From positions 422,783 to 486,782 of the forward strand of contig QFOD01000001.1 in assembly GCA_003241055.1 (NCBI GenBank): a stretch of DNA of 64,000 bases. The letters are read 5' to 3'. Made by a program: the position numbers and the translations under genes. Under the pieces are notes generated by a model. It did no database searches. It was given only the letters and a program-made list of their open reading frames with translations, and was not told where the DNA came from. Source of the DNA: Roseateles depolymerans. Lineage in GTDB: Bacteria; Pseudomonadota; Gammaproteobacteria; Burkholderiales; Burkholderiaceae_C. Position 1 is the first letter of the stretch; every line of letters begins with the position of its first letter. This document shows positions 52,211 to 61,865 of this stretch, one piece after another.

Positions 52211-52380
52211 CGGGACTCCGTAAAAACGCTGAAGGGAAACGAGGCCGGGGCCAGGGCGCGGCATTGTATGAAGCGCAGGCTGTCGGGGCGCCTTCAGGCG
52301 CGCGCGGCGTTCTCTGCCTTTGGACGCTGGTGCGCGTGCCGTGCGCCCGTCAGACTCAGGCCCTCGCTGGAGGACGGGTC

Positions 52381-52932
52381 ATGGACGGTCTGGTGCTGGA
52401 GAACCCCATCGTGGAGCGCGTGCTGCAGTCGCACCGGGCGGTGCTGGGGCCGGATTTCGACGGCTACCGCCATCATGTGTACCGTGTCGCCAGCTTCTTC
52501 AACGGGCTGGGCCCGGCGCGTTTGACGTCCAACCCGGCGCTGCCCATTGCGGCGGCCTTCCACGATCTCGGCATCTGGGTGGACCACACCTTCGACTATC
52601 TCGAGCCTTCGGCCCGGCTGGCGCGGGCCTACCTGGCGGCGCAGGGCCTGGCGGATGTGGACCCCGACCTGGTTCACGAGCTCATCGTGCAGCACCACAA
52701 GCTCAGCCGCTATCGGCAGACCGCGCCCTGGGCCGCGCTGGTCGAGCAGTGGCGCCAGGCCGACCTGGTGGATGTGTCGCTCGGCATGGTGCGCTTCGGC
52801 CTGCCGTACCGCTATGTGCGGGAGGTGCAGCGCCACCTGCCCGATTGCGGCTTTCACCGGCGCCTGCTGAGCCTCACGCTGCGGGAGTTCGTGCGCAGGC
52901 CCTGGAGGCCATTGCCGATGATGAGGTGGTGA
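52381..52932 (+). CDS. HD domain protein
   Basis: 183 residues. The HD motif: H in YRHHVYRVASFF, then AAAFHDLGIWVDHTFDYLEPSA, and a later VQHHKLSRY; these give the metal ligands of a phosphohydrolase fold. The substrate is unknown. GGAGG lies 7 bases before ATG 52381. Divergent from folA. Confidence 0.82.
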   Translation: MDGLVLENPIVERVLQSHRAVLGPDFDGYRHHVYRVASFFNGLGPARLTSNPALPIAAAFHDLGIWVDHTFDYLEPSARLARAYLAAQGLADVDPDLVHELIVQHHKLSRYRQTAPWAALVEQWRQADLVDVSLGMVRFGLPYRYVREVQRHLPDCGFHRRLLSLTLREFVRRPWRPLPMMRW

Positions 52933-52944
52933 GGAGGGCGGGTA

Positions 52945-53247
52945 TCAGAGCGAACAGGCCTGCGCGGCCTGCGCGCGCCCCAGTTCGGCGGGCAGGCCGG
53001 ACTTGTAGACGGCCCGCACCAGCGCCAGCCCGGCATCGAAGGCCACCAGCGCCCGCGGCACGCGCACCACGTGGCGCATCGATCCTTCGGACAGGCCGAC
53101 GATGAAGTCGTCCTCCGCGTCGCGCCGGCAGTCGATGCAGGCGTCGGGCCAGATCAGCCCGAACACGCGGCGCACCGTCGACTCGCAGGCGCGCGGGTCG
53201 GCGCCGCCTGCGTCGAGCAGGGGATCCGCCGGCTCGTCGGGGCTCAT
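52945..53247 (-). CDS. Unknown 100-residue protein
   Basis: 100 residues. Features: CESTVRRVFGLIWPDACIDCRRD with a C-x2-C pair, then DDFIVGLSEGSMRHVVRVPRALVAFDAG, perhaps a small beta-alpha fold. Its ATG overlaps the upstream stop (53244-53247), so it is coupled to the next gene. No family recognised. Confidence 0.6.
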   Translation of the reverse strand: MSPDEPADPLLDAGGADPRACESTVRRVFGLIWPDACIDCRRDAEDDFIVGLSEGSMRHVVRVPRALVAFDAGLALVRAVYKSGLPAELGRAQAAQACSL

Positions 53248-53795
53248 GAGCGGGCCCCGGCCGAAAGGCGTGGCTCGCTCTCCCAGTTCAGCCGCGCGAA
53301 GGTGACGGTTTCGAACAGGCAGTCCATGAAGCGTTCGGCCTCGTGCCGTGGCGCCCCCAGCTCACCGCGTTCGAAGGCGCCCAGTGCATAGCCGCGCAAC
53401 GTCGGCGACAGGCCCTCGAACAGGGCGCCCGTCTCGGCCCGCAGCCCGGCATCCAGCGCCGCCAGCCCCTGAAGCAACAAGGCCTGGCGCTGGCCACGCG
53501 AGCGCGGCGACTGCACGAAGCGGGCCGGCAGGCCCGGCCCCTGCAGGTGCAGCAGCGTGTCCGCATGATCCAGACCGGCCAGATCCAGCAGTTCCTGCAC
53601 GTTGCGTGGCGGCCAGTCCGTGTGGGGGCCATCGGCCTCGTACAGCGCCTCGATCAGTGCTGGCAGCAACAGGGCCTCGCGGCCCGGTGCAAGCGAATCC
53701 AGGCCGAAGCATGAAGGCGCGAACGGCGACAGCCCCGCCCCATCGCCGTGGCTGAAGCCGTGGATGAATCGCGAGAGCCCCAGTTGCCAGCCCAT
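53244..53795 (-). CDS. Unknown 183-residue protein
   Basis: 183 residues. Trp-rich start (MGWQLGLSRFIHGFSHGDGAGLS), then helical segments with RFVQSPRSRGQRQALLLQGLAALDAGLRAE. GAGGGG lies before the ATG. No signal or membrane segment. Coupled to the 100-residue gene. No family recognised. Confidence 0.6.
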   Translation of the reverse strand: MGWQLGLSRFIHGFSHGDGAGLSPFAPSCFGLDSLAPGREALLLPALIEALYEADGPHTDWPPRNVQELLDLAGLDHADTLLHLQGPGLPARFVQSPRSRGQRQALLLQGLAALDAGLRAETGALFEGLSPTLRGYALGAFERGELGAPRHEAERFMDCLFETVTFARLNWESEPRLSAGARS

Positions 53796-54063
53796 GGTGC
53801 CCCTCTATACGTGATTGAGCCGTCGTACTGTCGGGCAATGCCGCCCCGGCGGCGCCCTCCGTCGGGTGGCGATGTCACACCACCCAAAGGCCTATCGCGG
53901 GCTGCCACTCCAGCGCCGGGTGGGACCCGGCAGTGCGGGTGATGCCGGTGCGGGGAAGCACCTCTACGCTCGCGGCATCGAGTGTCTTCAGCTACCGGAC
54001 GCAGCCATGTGCCACAACCCCGTGAACTGCCCGCGCCGGCTGGCCCTGGCTCAGCCTGGTGAC

Positions 54064-54450
54064 ATGGACGACTTCGGCCAGGAACTCGCCCATAGTCTGG
54101 GCCGGCACGGCGGCCTGATTCCGCTGGCCGAACTTCAGGCCCGATTGCTGGTGCCCGCTGCGGCCGACATGGGGCCGTGGCTGCAACGTCGCGGGCTGCG
54201 CCGCCTGGCCTGGCGCGCGCAGCAGTGGGTGCCGGCCTTCCAGCTGGCGGCCGACGGGCTCACGCCGCGCGCCGATGTCGCCGCCGTGGCGGACGAGTTG
54301 CCCGTGGCGCTGGACGAGCTCGGCATCCTCGCTTGGTTTGCGCAGCCCAACCTGATGCTGGACGGCGAGCCGCCGGTGGCCTGCCTGGACGCCCGGCTGC
54401 CGGCCGTGCTGGAGGCCGCGCGGCTGGAGTACTTCCTGGTGTCGGGCTGA
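54064..54450 (+). CDS. DUF2384-like (MbcA/ParS/Xre antitoxin C-terminal type) protein
   Basis: 128 residues from ATG 54064; an upstream start at 54007 is possible. The last 50 residues (LAWFAQPNLMLDGEPPVACLDARLPAVLEAAR) follow the toxin-binding DUF2384 pattern, W...pN..L.g..P...l.......l.aa. The N-terminal half may be a small winged or helical domain (LQARLLVPAAADMGPWLQRRGL). No RES toxin gene is adjacent, so either a solitary relative or a different role. Moderate support only. Confidence 0.55.
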   Translation: MDDFGQELAHSLGRHGGLIPLAELQARLLVPAAADMGPWLQRRGLRRLAWRAQQWVPAFQLAADGLTPRADVAAVADELPVALDELGILAWFAQPNLMLDGEPPVACLDARLPAVLEAARLEYFLVSG

Positions 54451-54471
54451 GGCAGCGGCCGGCCCGGCGGC

Positions 54472-55287
54472 TTACACCGCCACCGGCGCCTTGATGGCGG
54501 GGTGCGGGTCGTAGCCGCTCAGCTCGAAGTCCTCGAACTCGTAGTCGAAGATGGACGCCGGGCGGCGCTTGATCGTCATGCTGGGGTAGGGCCGCGGCTC
54601 GCGGGCGAGCTGGGTCTGCACCTGCTCCATGTGGTTGTCGTAGATGTGGCAGTCGCCGCCGGTCCAGATGAAGTCGCCCAGCTGCAGGTCGCACTGCTGG
54701 GCCAGCATCATGGTCAGCAGCGCATAGCTGGCGATGTTGAAGGGCACGCCCAGGAAGATGTCGGCCGAGCGCTGGTAGAGCTGGCAGCTGAGTCGGCCGT
54801 CGGCCACGTAGAACTGGAAGAAGGCGTGGCAGGGCATCAGCGCCATCTTGGAGAGGTCGGCCACGTTCCATGCGCTGACGATGATGCGGCGCGAGTCCGG
54901 GTTGGATTTCAGCTGCTTCACAACCTCGGCGATCTGGTCGATGTGGCCGCCATCCGGCGTGGGCCAGCTGCGCCATTGCACGCCGTAGACCGGACCGAGG
55001 TCGCCGTCGGCGCGGGCCCATTCGTTCCAGATGGTCACGCCGCGTTCCTGCAGCCACTTCACGTTGGAGTCGCCGCGCAGGAACCACAGCAGCTCCAGCA
55101 CGATGGACTTCAGGTGCACCTTCTTGGTGGTCACCAGCGGGAAGCCCTGGCTCAGGTCGAAGCGCATCTGATGGCCGAACACGCTGCGCGTGCCGGTGCC
55201 GGTGCGGTCGCTCTTTTGCACGCCATGCTCGAACACATGGCGCATGAAGTCTTCGTACTGCTGCGAGGGGCGGGACGGGGTGCTCAT
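54472..55287 (-). CDS. thyA: Thymidylate synthase
   Basis: 271 residues from ATG 55287. Catalytic Cys in MPCHAFFQFYV; other signatures DRTGTGTRSVFGHQMRF, LLWFLRGDSNVKWL, QLYQRSADIFLGVPFNIASYALL. It makes dTMP from dUMP using methylenetetrahydrofolate. It ends 21 bases from the DUF2384-like stop (convergent). The TetR gene lies 53 bases upstream on the same strand. Confidence 0.95.
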   Translation of the reverse strand: MSTPSRPSQQYEDFMRHVFEHGVQKSDRTGTGTRSVFGHQMRFDLSQGFPLVTTKKVHLKSIVLELLWFLRGDSNVKWLQERGVTIWNEWARADGDLGPVYGVQWRSWPTPDGGHIDQIAEVVKQLKSNPDSRRIIVSAWNVADLSKMALMPCHAFFQFYVADGRLSCQLYQRSADIFLGVPFNIASYALLTMMLAQQCDLQLGDFIWTGGDCHIYDNHMEQVQTQLAREPRPYPSMTIKRRPASIFDYEFEDFELSGYDPHPAIKAPVAV

Positions 55288-55340
55288 GAGCGCATTGTCC
55301 GTCGAGCGGCGGGCGGCCGCGGGCGGCGGGGCCATCGCGC

Positions 55341-55946
55341 TCAAGCGGTCAGCAGCAGCTTGAGCACCCGCTGCATCACGGGCGTCATCACGCCCACGTG
55401 CTGGCCCACGCGAGGCTGACGCACGCTCAGCGCGGTCAGCCCGTTGAACAGGGCCGCCAGCATCAGCGCGCGGCCCACGATCTCGCCCGGCGGCAGCGTG
55501 GCCGCCGCCGGGCCCAGGCTCTGGCGGATCAGCTCCAGCGCCTTGGCATGCACCTGGTCTTCGCCTGCCTGCACCACGGCCGCCAGCCGCGGGTTGCGGC
55601 TGGCCTCGGCGAGCACCTCCAGCTCCAGCGCGGCATCGGCCACCTGGGTGGACTCGTCGATCGCCCGCTCCGTCTCGGCCACCATCACCTGCAGGATGTC
55701 ATCGGCCTGCTGCAGCTCGGTGATGCGGGCCACCACCTCGGCACAGTCGCGCTCGACGATGGCCGCGATGATGTCGTCCTTGTTCTGGAACAGGTTGTAG
55801 ATGTGGCCGGCGCTCATACCGGCCGTCTTGGCGATCTCCGACATGCTGGCCGCATGGAAGCCGCGTCGGCGGAAGCAGTCGGCGGCGGCCTCCAGCACTT
55901 GCTGGCGGCGGGCTTGGGCGCGGTCGGACGAGGGGGCGGCGGTCAT
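55341..55946 (-). CDS. TetR family repressor of the RND efflux operon
   Basis: 201 residues. HTH region: VLEAAADCFRRRGFHAASMSEIAKTAGMSAGHIYNLFQNKDDIIAAIV. The C-terminal half has a ligand-binding helical bundle. It lies 14 bases after the outer-membrane channel gene on the same strand, so it is the fourth gene of the pump operon. The palindromes at 61947-62027 are its likely operators, giving autoregulation. Confidence 0.9.
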   Translation of the reverse strand: MTAAPSSDRAQARRQQVLEAAADCFRRRGFHAASMSEIAKTAGMSAGHIYNLFQNKDDIIAAIVERDCAEVVARITELQQADDILQVMVAETERAIDESTQVADAALELEVLAEASRNPRLAAVVQAGEDQVHAKALELIRQSLGPAAATLPPGEIVGRALMLAALFNGLTALSVRQPRVGQHVGVMTPVMQRVLKLLLTA

Positions 55947-55960
55947 GGTTGGCGAGAGAA

Positions 55961-57445
55961 TCAGGCGCCGGATTGTCGCGTTGCCGGCGAGGCCGCCGAC
56001 TGCTCAATGACCCCGCCACCCAGGGCCTTGTAGAGCGTCACGCGGTTGACCTGCTGGGCCAGGCGCGTGGCGATCAGGCTCTGCTGCGCGCTGTAGAGCG
56101 TGCGCTGCGCGTCCAGCGTGGCGAGGCGGTCGTCCACGCCGGCGCGGAAGCGCGCCTCGGCCAGGCGCAGGGCATCCTGGGTCTGCGCGACCAGGCGTTG
56201 CTGCGCCTCGGCCTGCTGGCCCAGGGCGCCGCGTTCGCTCAGCGCATCGGCCACCTCGCGGAAGGCCGACTGGATGGCCTTCTCGTACTGCGCGACGGCG
56301 ATGTCGCGGTCCACCTCGGCCACCTTCAGGTTGGCGCGGTTGCGGCCGGTGTCGAAGATGGGCAGCGTGATCTGCGGCACGAAGCTCCAGAAACCGCTGC
56401 CGTTGCGGAACAGGCCGTCCAGCTCGCCGCTGGCGCTGCCGGCGCTGGCCGTCAGCGTGATGCGCGGGAAGAAGGCCGCCCGTGCCGCGCCGATGTTGGC
56501 GTTGGCGGACTGCAGGCTGCGTTCCGCCTGCTGCACGTCCGGGCGGGCCAGCAGCACCTCGGAGGGCAGGCCGGCCGGTAGTGCGGCCGTCTGCGTGGCC
56601 GCCGCGGTGGTGTCGCGTTGCGGCCACTGCGCGGGCGTCAGCGGCTGGCCCACCAGCAGCTCCAGCGCGTGGCGGTCGGCGGCCACCTGGGCGCCGAGGC
56701 TGGCCTGGTCGGCGCGCGCGGACTCCACCGCGATCTCGGCCTGGCGCAGATCCAGCGTGGATGAGATGCCGCTGCCCTGCAGGCGCTGCGTGAGCCGCAG
56801 GCTGTCCTCGCGGGTCTTGAGCGTGGCCTCGGTCAGCGCCAGGCGTTCCTGGTCGGCGGCCAGTGTCAGCCAGCTGCTGGCCACCTGGGCGATCAGGCTG
56901 ATCTGCGCGCTGCGGCGCGCGTCCTCGGTGCCGAGGTATTGCTGCAGGGCGGCGTCCGTCAGGTTGCGCACCCGGCCGAACAGGTCCAGCTCGTAAGCGC
57001 TGATGCCCAGCGTGGCGGTGTACTGGCGGCTGATGGCGGGCTCGCCGGTGCCGCTCAAGCCGCCCGGCAGGCGCTGGGCCGACTGGCCCACGCCGGCGTT
57101 CACGGACGGCAGCTGGTCGGCCCGCTGCACGCGGTACTGCGCCTGGGCACGCTCCACGTTCAGCACCGAGACCTTCAGGTCGCGGTTGTGCTGCAGCGCC
57201 TGGGCGATCAGGGCCTGCAGCTGCGAGTCGGTGAAGAACTCGCGCCAGCCCAGCTCGGCCGCGGGCCGGGCCGCGGTGGTGGGCGAGGAGGCCGCGTCGG
57301 CCCACTGTGGGGCCACCGGCGCCTCGGGGCGTTCATAGGCCGGCGTGAGTGCCGTGCAGCCGGCCAGCGCCAGGGCGACCACCAGGGTCGTGGGCAGCAT
57401 GGCGGACATCAGGGCCGACATCGGGGGCTTGGTGTTGCTGGTCAT
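55961..57445 (-). CDS. RND efflux outer-membrane lipoprotein channel (NodT/OprM family)
   Basis: 494 residues from ATG 57445. The lipobox VVALALAGCTAL gives a lipid-anchored Cys near residue 30. OprM-type helical repeats follow (WREFFTDSQLQALIAQALQHNRD, LDLFGRVRNLTDAALQQYLGTEDARR). It forms the outer-membrane exit duct of the pump. It starts 1 base after the transporter gene stop. Confidence 0.93.
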   Translation of the reverse strand: MTSNTKPPMSALMSAMLPTTLVVALALAGCTALTPAYERPEAPVAPQWADAASSPTTAARPAAELGWREFFTDSQLQALIAQALQHNRDLKVSVLNVERAQAQYRVQRADQLPSVNAGVGQSAQRLPGGLSGTGEPAISRQYTATLGISAYELDLFGRVRNLTDAALQQYLGTEDARRSAQISLIAQVASSWLTLAADQERLALTEATLKTREDSLRLTQRLQGSGISSTLDLRQAEIAVESARADQASLGAQVAADRHALELLVGQPLTPAQWPQRDTTAAATQTAALPAGLPSEVLLARPDVQQAERSLQSANANIGAARAAFFPRITLTASAGSASGELDGLFRNGSGFWSFVPQITLPIFDTGRNRANLKVAEVDRDIAVAQYEKAIQSAFREVADALSERGALGQQAEAQQRLVAQTQDALRLAEARFRAGVDDRLATLDAQRTLYSAQQSLIATRLAQQVNRVTLYKALGGGVIEQSAASPATRQSGA

Positions 57446-57446
57446 G

Positions 57447-60400
57447 TCACTGACCCTCCGGGGTGGTGTGCGCGACGGCGGGGGCCGCGGGCGCGGTGGC
57501 AGGCGCCGGGAACCAGCGCCGCACCGCAACGAAGAACACGGGCACGAAGAAGATGCCCAGCACCGTGGCCGACAGCATGCCGCCCAGCACGCCGGTGCCG
57601 ATGGCGTTCTGGCTGCCCGAGCCGGCGCCGGTGGCGATGGCCAGCGGCAGCACGCCCAGCGCGAAGGCCAGCGAGGTCATCAGGATGGGGCGCAGACGCA
57701 TGCGCACGGCGGTCAGCGTGGCGTGGATGGCGTCCTTGCCGGCTTCCATCTCGGCCTTGGCGAATTCGACGATCAGGATCGCGTTCTTCGCCGACAGGCC
57801 GATGGTGGTCAGCAGGCCGACCTGGAAGTACACGTCGTTGGACAGCCCGCGCAGCATCGCGGCCAGCAGTGCGCCGATGACGCCCAGCGGCACCACCAGC
57901 ATCACCGAGAACGGAATGCTCCAGCTCTCGTACAGCGCGGCCAGGCACAGGAACACCACCAGCAGCGAGATCGCGTACAGCATGGGCGCCTGGTCGCCGG
58001 TCAGGCGCTCCTGGTAGGACAGGCCCGTCCAGCTCACGCCCACGCCCGGGGGCAGCTGGGCGGTCATCTCCTCCACCGCCTTCATCGCGGCGCCCGAGCT
58101 CTTGCCCGGCGCCGGCTGGCCCAGCACTTCCACCGCGGGCAGGCCGTTGTAGCGCTCCAGGCGCGGCGAGCCCATCTCCCACTCGGCCTTGCCGAAGGCC
58201 GAGAACGGCACCATCTGTCCCGACGCGTTGCGCACGCGCCAGTTGTCCAGGTCTTCCGGCTGCATGCGGTAGGGCGCATCGGCCTGCATGTAGACCTTCT
58301 TCACGCGGCCGCGGTCGATGAAGTCGTTCACATAGCTGCCACCCCAGGCGGTGGACAGCAGGGCATTGATGTCGTTCACCGAGATGCCCAGCGCGCCGGC
58401 CTTGGCGGTGTCGATGTCCAGGCGCAGCTGCGGGGCGTCTTCCAGCCCGTTGGGGCGTACCGCCATCAGGGCCGGGTTTTGCGCGGCCATGCCCAGGAAC
58501 TGGTTGCGTGCGGCCATCAGGGCCTCGCGGCCCACGCCGGCCTGGTCCTGCAGGTAGGCGTCGAAGCCGGTGGCGTTGCCCAGTTCGATGACGGCCGGCG
58601 GCGCGAACGCGAAGGCCATGGCGTCGCGGAACTGCATGAAGCTGCCCATCGCGCGGCCGGCAATCGCCTGCACCTTCTGGTCGGGGCGCTTGCGCTCGGA
58701 CCAGTCCTTCATCTTCACGAAGCCGATGGCCATGTTCTCGCCGCGGCCGGCAAAGCTGAAGCCGGTCACCGCGAACACGGATTCCACGTTCTCCTTCTCG
58801 TTGGTCAGGAAGTGGTTCTCCACGCGCTTGACCACGTCCAGCGTGCGCTGCTGCGTCGCGCCGGCCGGCAGCTGGATCTGCGAGAACAGGATGCCCTGGT
58901 CTTCATCCGGCAGGAAGGAGCTGGGCAGGCGGGCGAACATCCAGGCCATGCCGGCCACGATCAGGCCGTACACCACCAGATGGCGGCCCCAGCGCTTGAG
59001 CATGCGGCCAACGACGTTCTGGTAGCCATTGGTGGCCGAGTCGAAGCCGCGGTTGAAGGCGCCGAAGAAGCCCTTGGTGGCCAGCGCATGGTGGCCCGGC
59101 TTCACCGGCTTGAGCAGCGTGGCGCACAGCGCCGGGGTCAGCACCATGGCCACCAGCACCGACAGCGCCATGGCCGACACGATGGTGATGGAGAACTGGC
59201 GGTAGATCACGCCGGTGGAGCCGCCGAAGAAGGCCATGGGCACGAACACGGCCGACAGCACCAGGGCGATGCCCACCAGCGCGCCGGTGATCTGGCCCAT
59301 GGACTTGCGCGTGGCCTCCTTGGGCGACAGGCCTTCCTCGCTCATCACGCGCTCGACGTTCTCCACCACCACGATGGCGTCGTCCACCAGCAGGCCGATG
59401 GCCAGCACCAGGCCGAACATGGTCAGCGTGTTGATGGAGAAGCCCGCCAGCGACATCACGCCGAAGGTGCCCAGCAGCACCACCGGCACCGCGATCGTGG
59501 GGATCAGCGTGGCGCGGAAGTTCTGCAGGAACAGATACATCACCAGGAAGACCAGCACCACGGCCTCGATCAGCGTCTTCACCACCTCGTGGATGGAGAC
59601 CTCGACGAAGGGCGTGCTGTCGTAGGGGATGACCGTGGCCATGCCTTCGGGCATGAACTTCTCGAGGCGCTTGACCTCGGCCTCCACCGCCTTGGCCGTG
59701 GCCAGCGCGTTGGCGCCGGTGGCCAGCTTCACGGCCACGCCGGCGGCCGGCTTGCCGTTGTAGCGCGACACCGTGGCATAGCTCTCCGCACCCAGCTCCA
59801 CGCGGGCCACGTCGCCCAGGTGCACGATGGAGCCGTCGCCCTGGGTCTTGAGCACGATGTTGCGGAACTGCTCGGGCGTCTGCAGGCGGCTCTGCGCCGT
59901 CACGGTCGCGTTGAGCTGCTGGTTGGCCGTGGCCGGGGCCGCGCCCAGCTGGCCGGCCGACACCTGCGCGTTCTGCGCCAGGATGGCGGCGGACACATCG
60001 GCCGGGGTCAGGTTGTACTGGTTGAGCTGGTTGGGGTTCAGCCAGATGCGCATCGCGTACTGCGCGCCGAACAGCTGCACCTCACCCACGCCCTCGACCC
60101 GACTCAGCGGGTCCAGCACGCTGGACGACACATAGTCCGACAGGTCGTACTGCGACAGCTTGCCGTCCTTGGACACGAAGCCCAGCACCATCAGGAAGTT
60201 GATGGTGGACTTGGTCACCGTCACGCCCTGGCGCTGCACCTCCTGCGGCAGCAGCGGTGTGGCGGCCTGCAGCTTGTTCTGCACCTGCACCTGGGCGATG
60301 TCGGGGTTGGTGCCCGCGGCAAAGGTCAGCGTCACGCTGGCATTGCCCTGCGAGTCCGACGTGGACGACATGTAGGTCAGCCCGTCGATGCCCTTGAGCT

Positions 60401-60602
60401 TTTGCTCGATGACCTGGGTGACGGTGTCTTCCAGCGTCTTGGCCGACGCGCCGGGGTAGGTGGCGCCAATGGTCACCTGCGGCGGCGCGATGCTCGGGTA
60501 CTGCGACACCGGCAGCGTTTCGATCGAGAGGGCGCCGGCCAGCATGATGACGATGGCCAGCACCCACGCGAAGATGGGTCTGTCAATGAAGAAACGGGAC
60601 AT
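57447..60602 (-). CDS. RND multidrug efflux transporter (AcrB/MexB type)
   Basis: 1051 residues, full HAE1-type transporter. Proton-relay Asp pair in GLVLAIGLLVDDAIVVVENVER; the TM10 Lys is in SAKNAILIVEFAK. Start MSRFFIDRPIFAWVLAIVIMLAG is typical. It exports hydrophobic and amphiphilic drugs from the periplasm and inner membrane. It lies between the adaptor and channel genes with 21- and 1-base gaps. Confidence 0.96.
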   Translation of the reverse strand: MSRFFIDRPIFAWVLAIVIMLAGALSIETLPVSQYPSIAPPQVTIGATYPGASAKTLEDTVTQVIEQKLKGIDGLTYMSSTSDSQGNASVTLTFAAGTNPDIAQVQVQNKLQAATPLLPQEVQRQGVTVTKSTINFLMVLGFVSKDGKLSQYDLSDYVSSSVLDPLSRVEGVGEVQLFGAQYAMRIWLNPNQLNQYNLTPADVSAAILAQNAQVSAGQLGAAPATANQQLNATVTAQSRLQTPEQFRNIVLKTQGDGSIVHLGDVARVELGAESYATVSRYNGKPAAGVAVKLATGANALATAKAVEAEVKRLEKFMPEGMATVIPYDSTPFVEVSIHEVVKTLIEAVVLVFLVMYLFLQNFRATLIPTIAVPVVLLGTFGVMSLAGFSINTLTMFGLVLAIGLLVDDAIVVVENVERVMSEEGLSPKEATRKSMGQITGALVGIALVLSAVFVPMAFFGGSTGVIYRQFSITIVSAMALSVLVAMVLTPALCATLLKPVKPGHHALATKGFFGAFNRGFDSATNGYQNVVGRMLKRWGRHLVVYGLIVAGMAWMFARLPSSFLPDEDQGILFSQIQLPAGATQQRTLDVVKRVENHFLTNEKENVESVFAVTGFSFAGRGENMAIGFVKMKDWSERKRPDQKVQAIAGRAMGSFMQFRDAMAFAFAPPAVIELGNATGFDAYLQDQAGVGREALMAARNQFLGMAAQNPALMAVRPNGLEDAPQLRLDIDTAKAGALGISVNDINALLSTAWGGSYVNDFIDRGRVKKVYMQADAPYRMQPEDLDNWRVRNASGQMVPFSAFGKAEWEMGSPRLERYNGLPAVEVLGQPAPGKSSGAAMKAVEEMTAQLPPGVGVSWTGLSYQERLTGDQAPMLYAISLLVVFLCLAALYESWSIPFSVMLVVPLGVIGALLAAMLRGLSNDVYFQVGLLTTIGLSAKNAILIVEFAKAEMEAGKDAIHATLTAVRMRLRPILMTSLAFALGVLPLAIATGAGSGSQNAIGTGVLGGMLSATVLGIFFVPVFFVAVRRWFPAPATAPAAPAVAHTTPEGQ

Positions 60603-60623
60603 GGTCTGTGCTCCGGGGCGGGA

Positions 60624-61865
60624 TCAGCGGGCAGCGCCCGAGGCCGGGTTGGCGGCAGAGGCGGCGGCGCCTGCCGGGGCGGCCTGGGCCGGCATGCCGG
60701 GGCGCAGGCGCTGCAGGCCGTCGACGATCAGCCGGTCACCGGCGGCCAGACCGCTGGTCACCACCCACTGGCCGTTCACCACGGCGCGGGTCTGCAGCTG
60801 GCGGGCCTCCACCTTGCCGTCCTTGCCCAGCACCATGGCCGTGGCGTTGCCGCGCGCATCGCGCGACACCGCGCCCTGCGGCGCCAGCAGCGCCTGGTCC
60901 TGCACACCGCTCTGCACCTGGGCGCGCACATACATGCCTGGCAGCAGCTGGCGCTTGGGGTTGGGGAAGACGGCGCGCAGCGTCACGCTGCCGCTGGTCG
61001 GGTCCACCTGCAGCTCCGAGAACTGCAGCTTGCCCTCCAGCGCATAGCTGCTGCCGTCCTCCAGCAGCAGCTTCACGCGGGCCTGGCCCTTGGCATCGCT
61101 CTGCAGCCGGCCCTCGGCCAGGTCGCGCTGCAGGCGCAGCAGCTCGGCGCTGGTCTGGGTCACGTCCACGTAGATCGGGTCCAGCTGCTGGATGGCGGCC
61201 ATCGCCGTGGTCTGGTTGGCCGTCACCAGCGCGCCCGGCGTCACCGCCGAGCGGCCGATGCGGCCGGCGATCGGGGCGCTCACGCGGGTGCGGTCCAGGT
61301 CGATCTGGGCGCTGCGCACCGCGGCACGGGCGGCCTCCACATCGGCCTGCGCCTGCTTCAGCGCAGCCTGGGCGTCATCACGCAGCTGCTTGCTGACGGC
61401 GTCGATGCCGGCCAGCTCGTCATAGCGGCCGGCCTTGAGGCGGGCGGTGGTCAGGTTGGCCTCGGCCTTGGACTGCGAGGCCTTGGCGTTGTCCAGCGCG
61501 GCCTGGTAGCTGGCGGGGTCGATCTGGTAGAGCAGCTGGCCGGCCTTCACGTCGCTGCCCTCGGTGAAGGCGCGGGTCTTGACCAGGCCGTTCACCTGCG
61601 GCCGCACCTCGGCCAGCTGGTAGGCCACCGTGCGGCCGGACAGCTCGCTGCTGAGCTCGACGCGCTGCGGCTGCAGCGTCAGCACGCCCACCACGGCCGG
61701 GCCGCCGGCGCCGCCGGGGCCACCATGGCCACCGGCCTCGGGCTTGCCACAGGCGGTCAACACCGCGGCCGCGGCCACCGACAGGGCCAGCGTGCCCAGC
61801 ATGGGCAGGCCACGCGGCAGGGCGCGGCGGGTTTGGGGGGAGGGCGAATCAACGATGTGTGGCAT
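60624..61865 (-). CDS. RND efflux periplasmic adaptor (AcrA/MexA type)
   Basis: 413 residues from ATG 61865. The N-terminus has a lipobox-like LTACGKPEAG. A Gly-rich stretch (GGHGGPGGAGGP) follows. The membrane-fusion core has the lipoyl half-motifs VRPQVNGLVKTRAFTEGSDVKAGQLLYQIDPASYQ and VSAPIAGRIGRSAVTPGALV. It bridges the transporter and the outer-membrane channel. First gene of the operon; operators lie 80-160 bases upstream. Confidence 0.94.
   Translation of the reverse strand: MPHIVDSPSPQTRRALPRGLPMLGTLALSVAAAAVLTACGKPEAGGHGGPGGAGGPAVVGVLTLQPQRVELSSELSGRTVAYQLAEVRPQVNGLVKTRAFTEGSDVKAGQLLYQIDPASYQAALDNAKASQSKAEANLTTARLKAGRYDELAGIDAVSKQLRDDAQAALKQAQADVEAARAAVRSAQIDLDRTRVSAPIAGRIGRSAVTPGALVTANQTTAMAAIQQLDPIYVDVTQTSAELLRLQRDLAEGRLQSDAKGQARVKLLLEDGSSYALEGKLQFSELQVDPTSGSVTLRAVFPNPKRQLLPGMYVRAQVQSGVQDQALLAPQGAVSRDARGNATAMVLGKDGKVEARQLQTRAVVNGQWVVTSGLAAGDRLIVDGLQRLRPGMPAQAAPAGAAASAANPASGAAR

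Noticed and set aside
52211..52264. Longer N-terminus of dihydrofolate reductase, and similar upstream extensions of tetR (1544), thyA (55344) and the adaptor (61928)
   Set aside because: The added residues are Pro/Arg-rich and unlike the families; the chosen starts match known protein beginnings.
53815..54063. N-terminal extension of the DUF2384-like protein to 53815
   Set aside because: Basic low-complexity residues with no ribosome-binding site. The folded-looking part starts near 54064.
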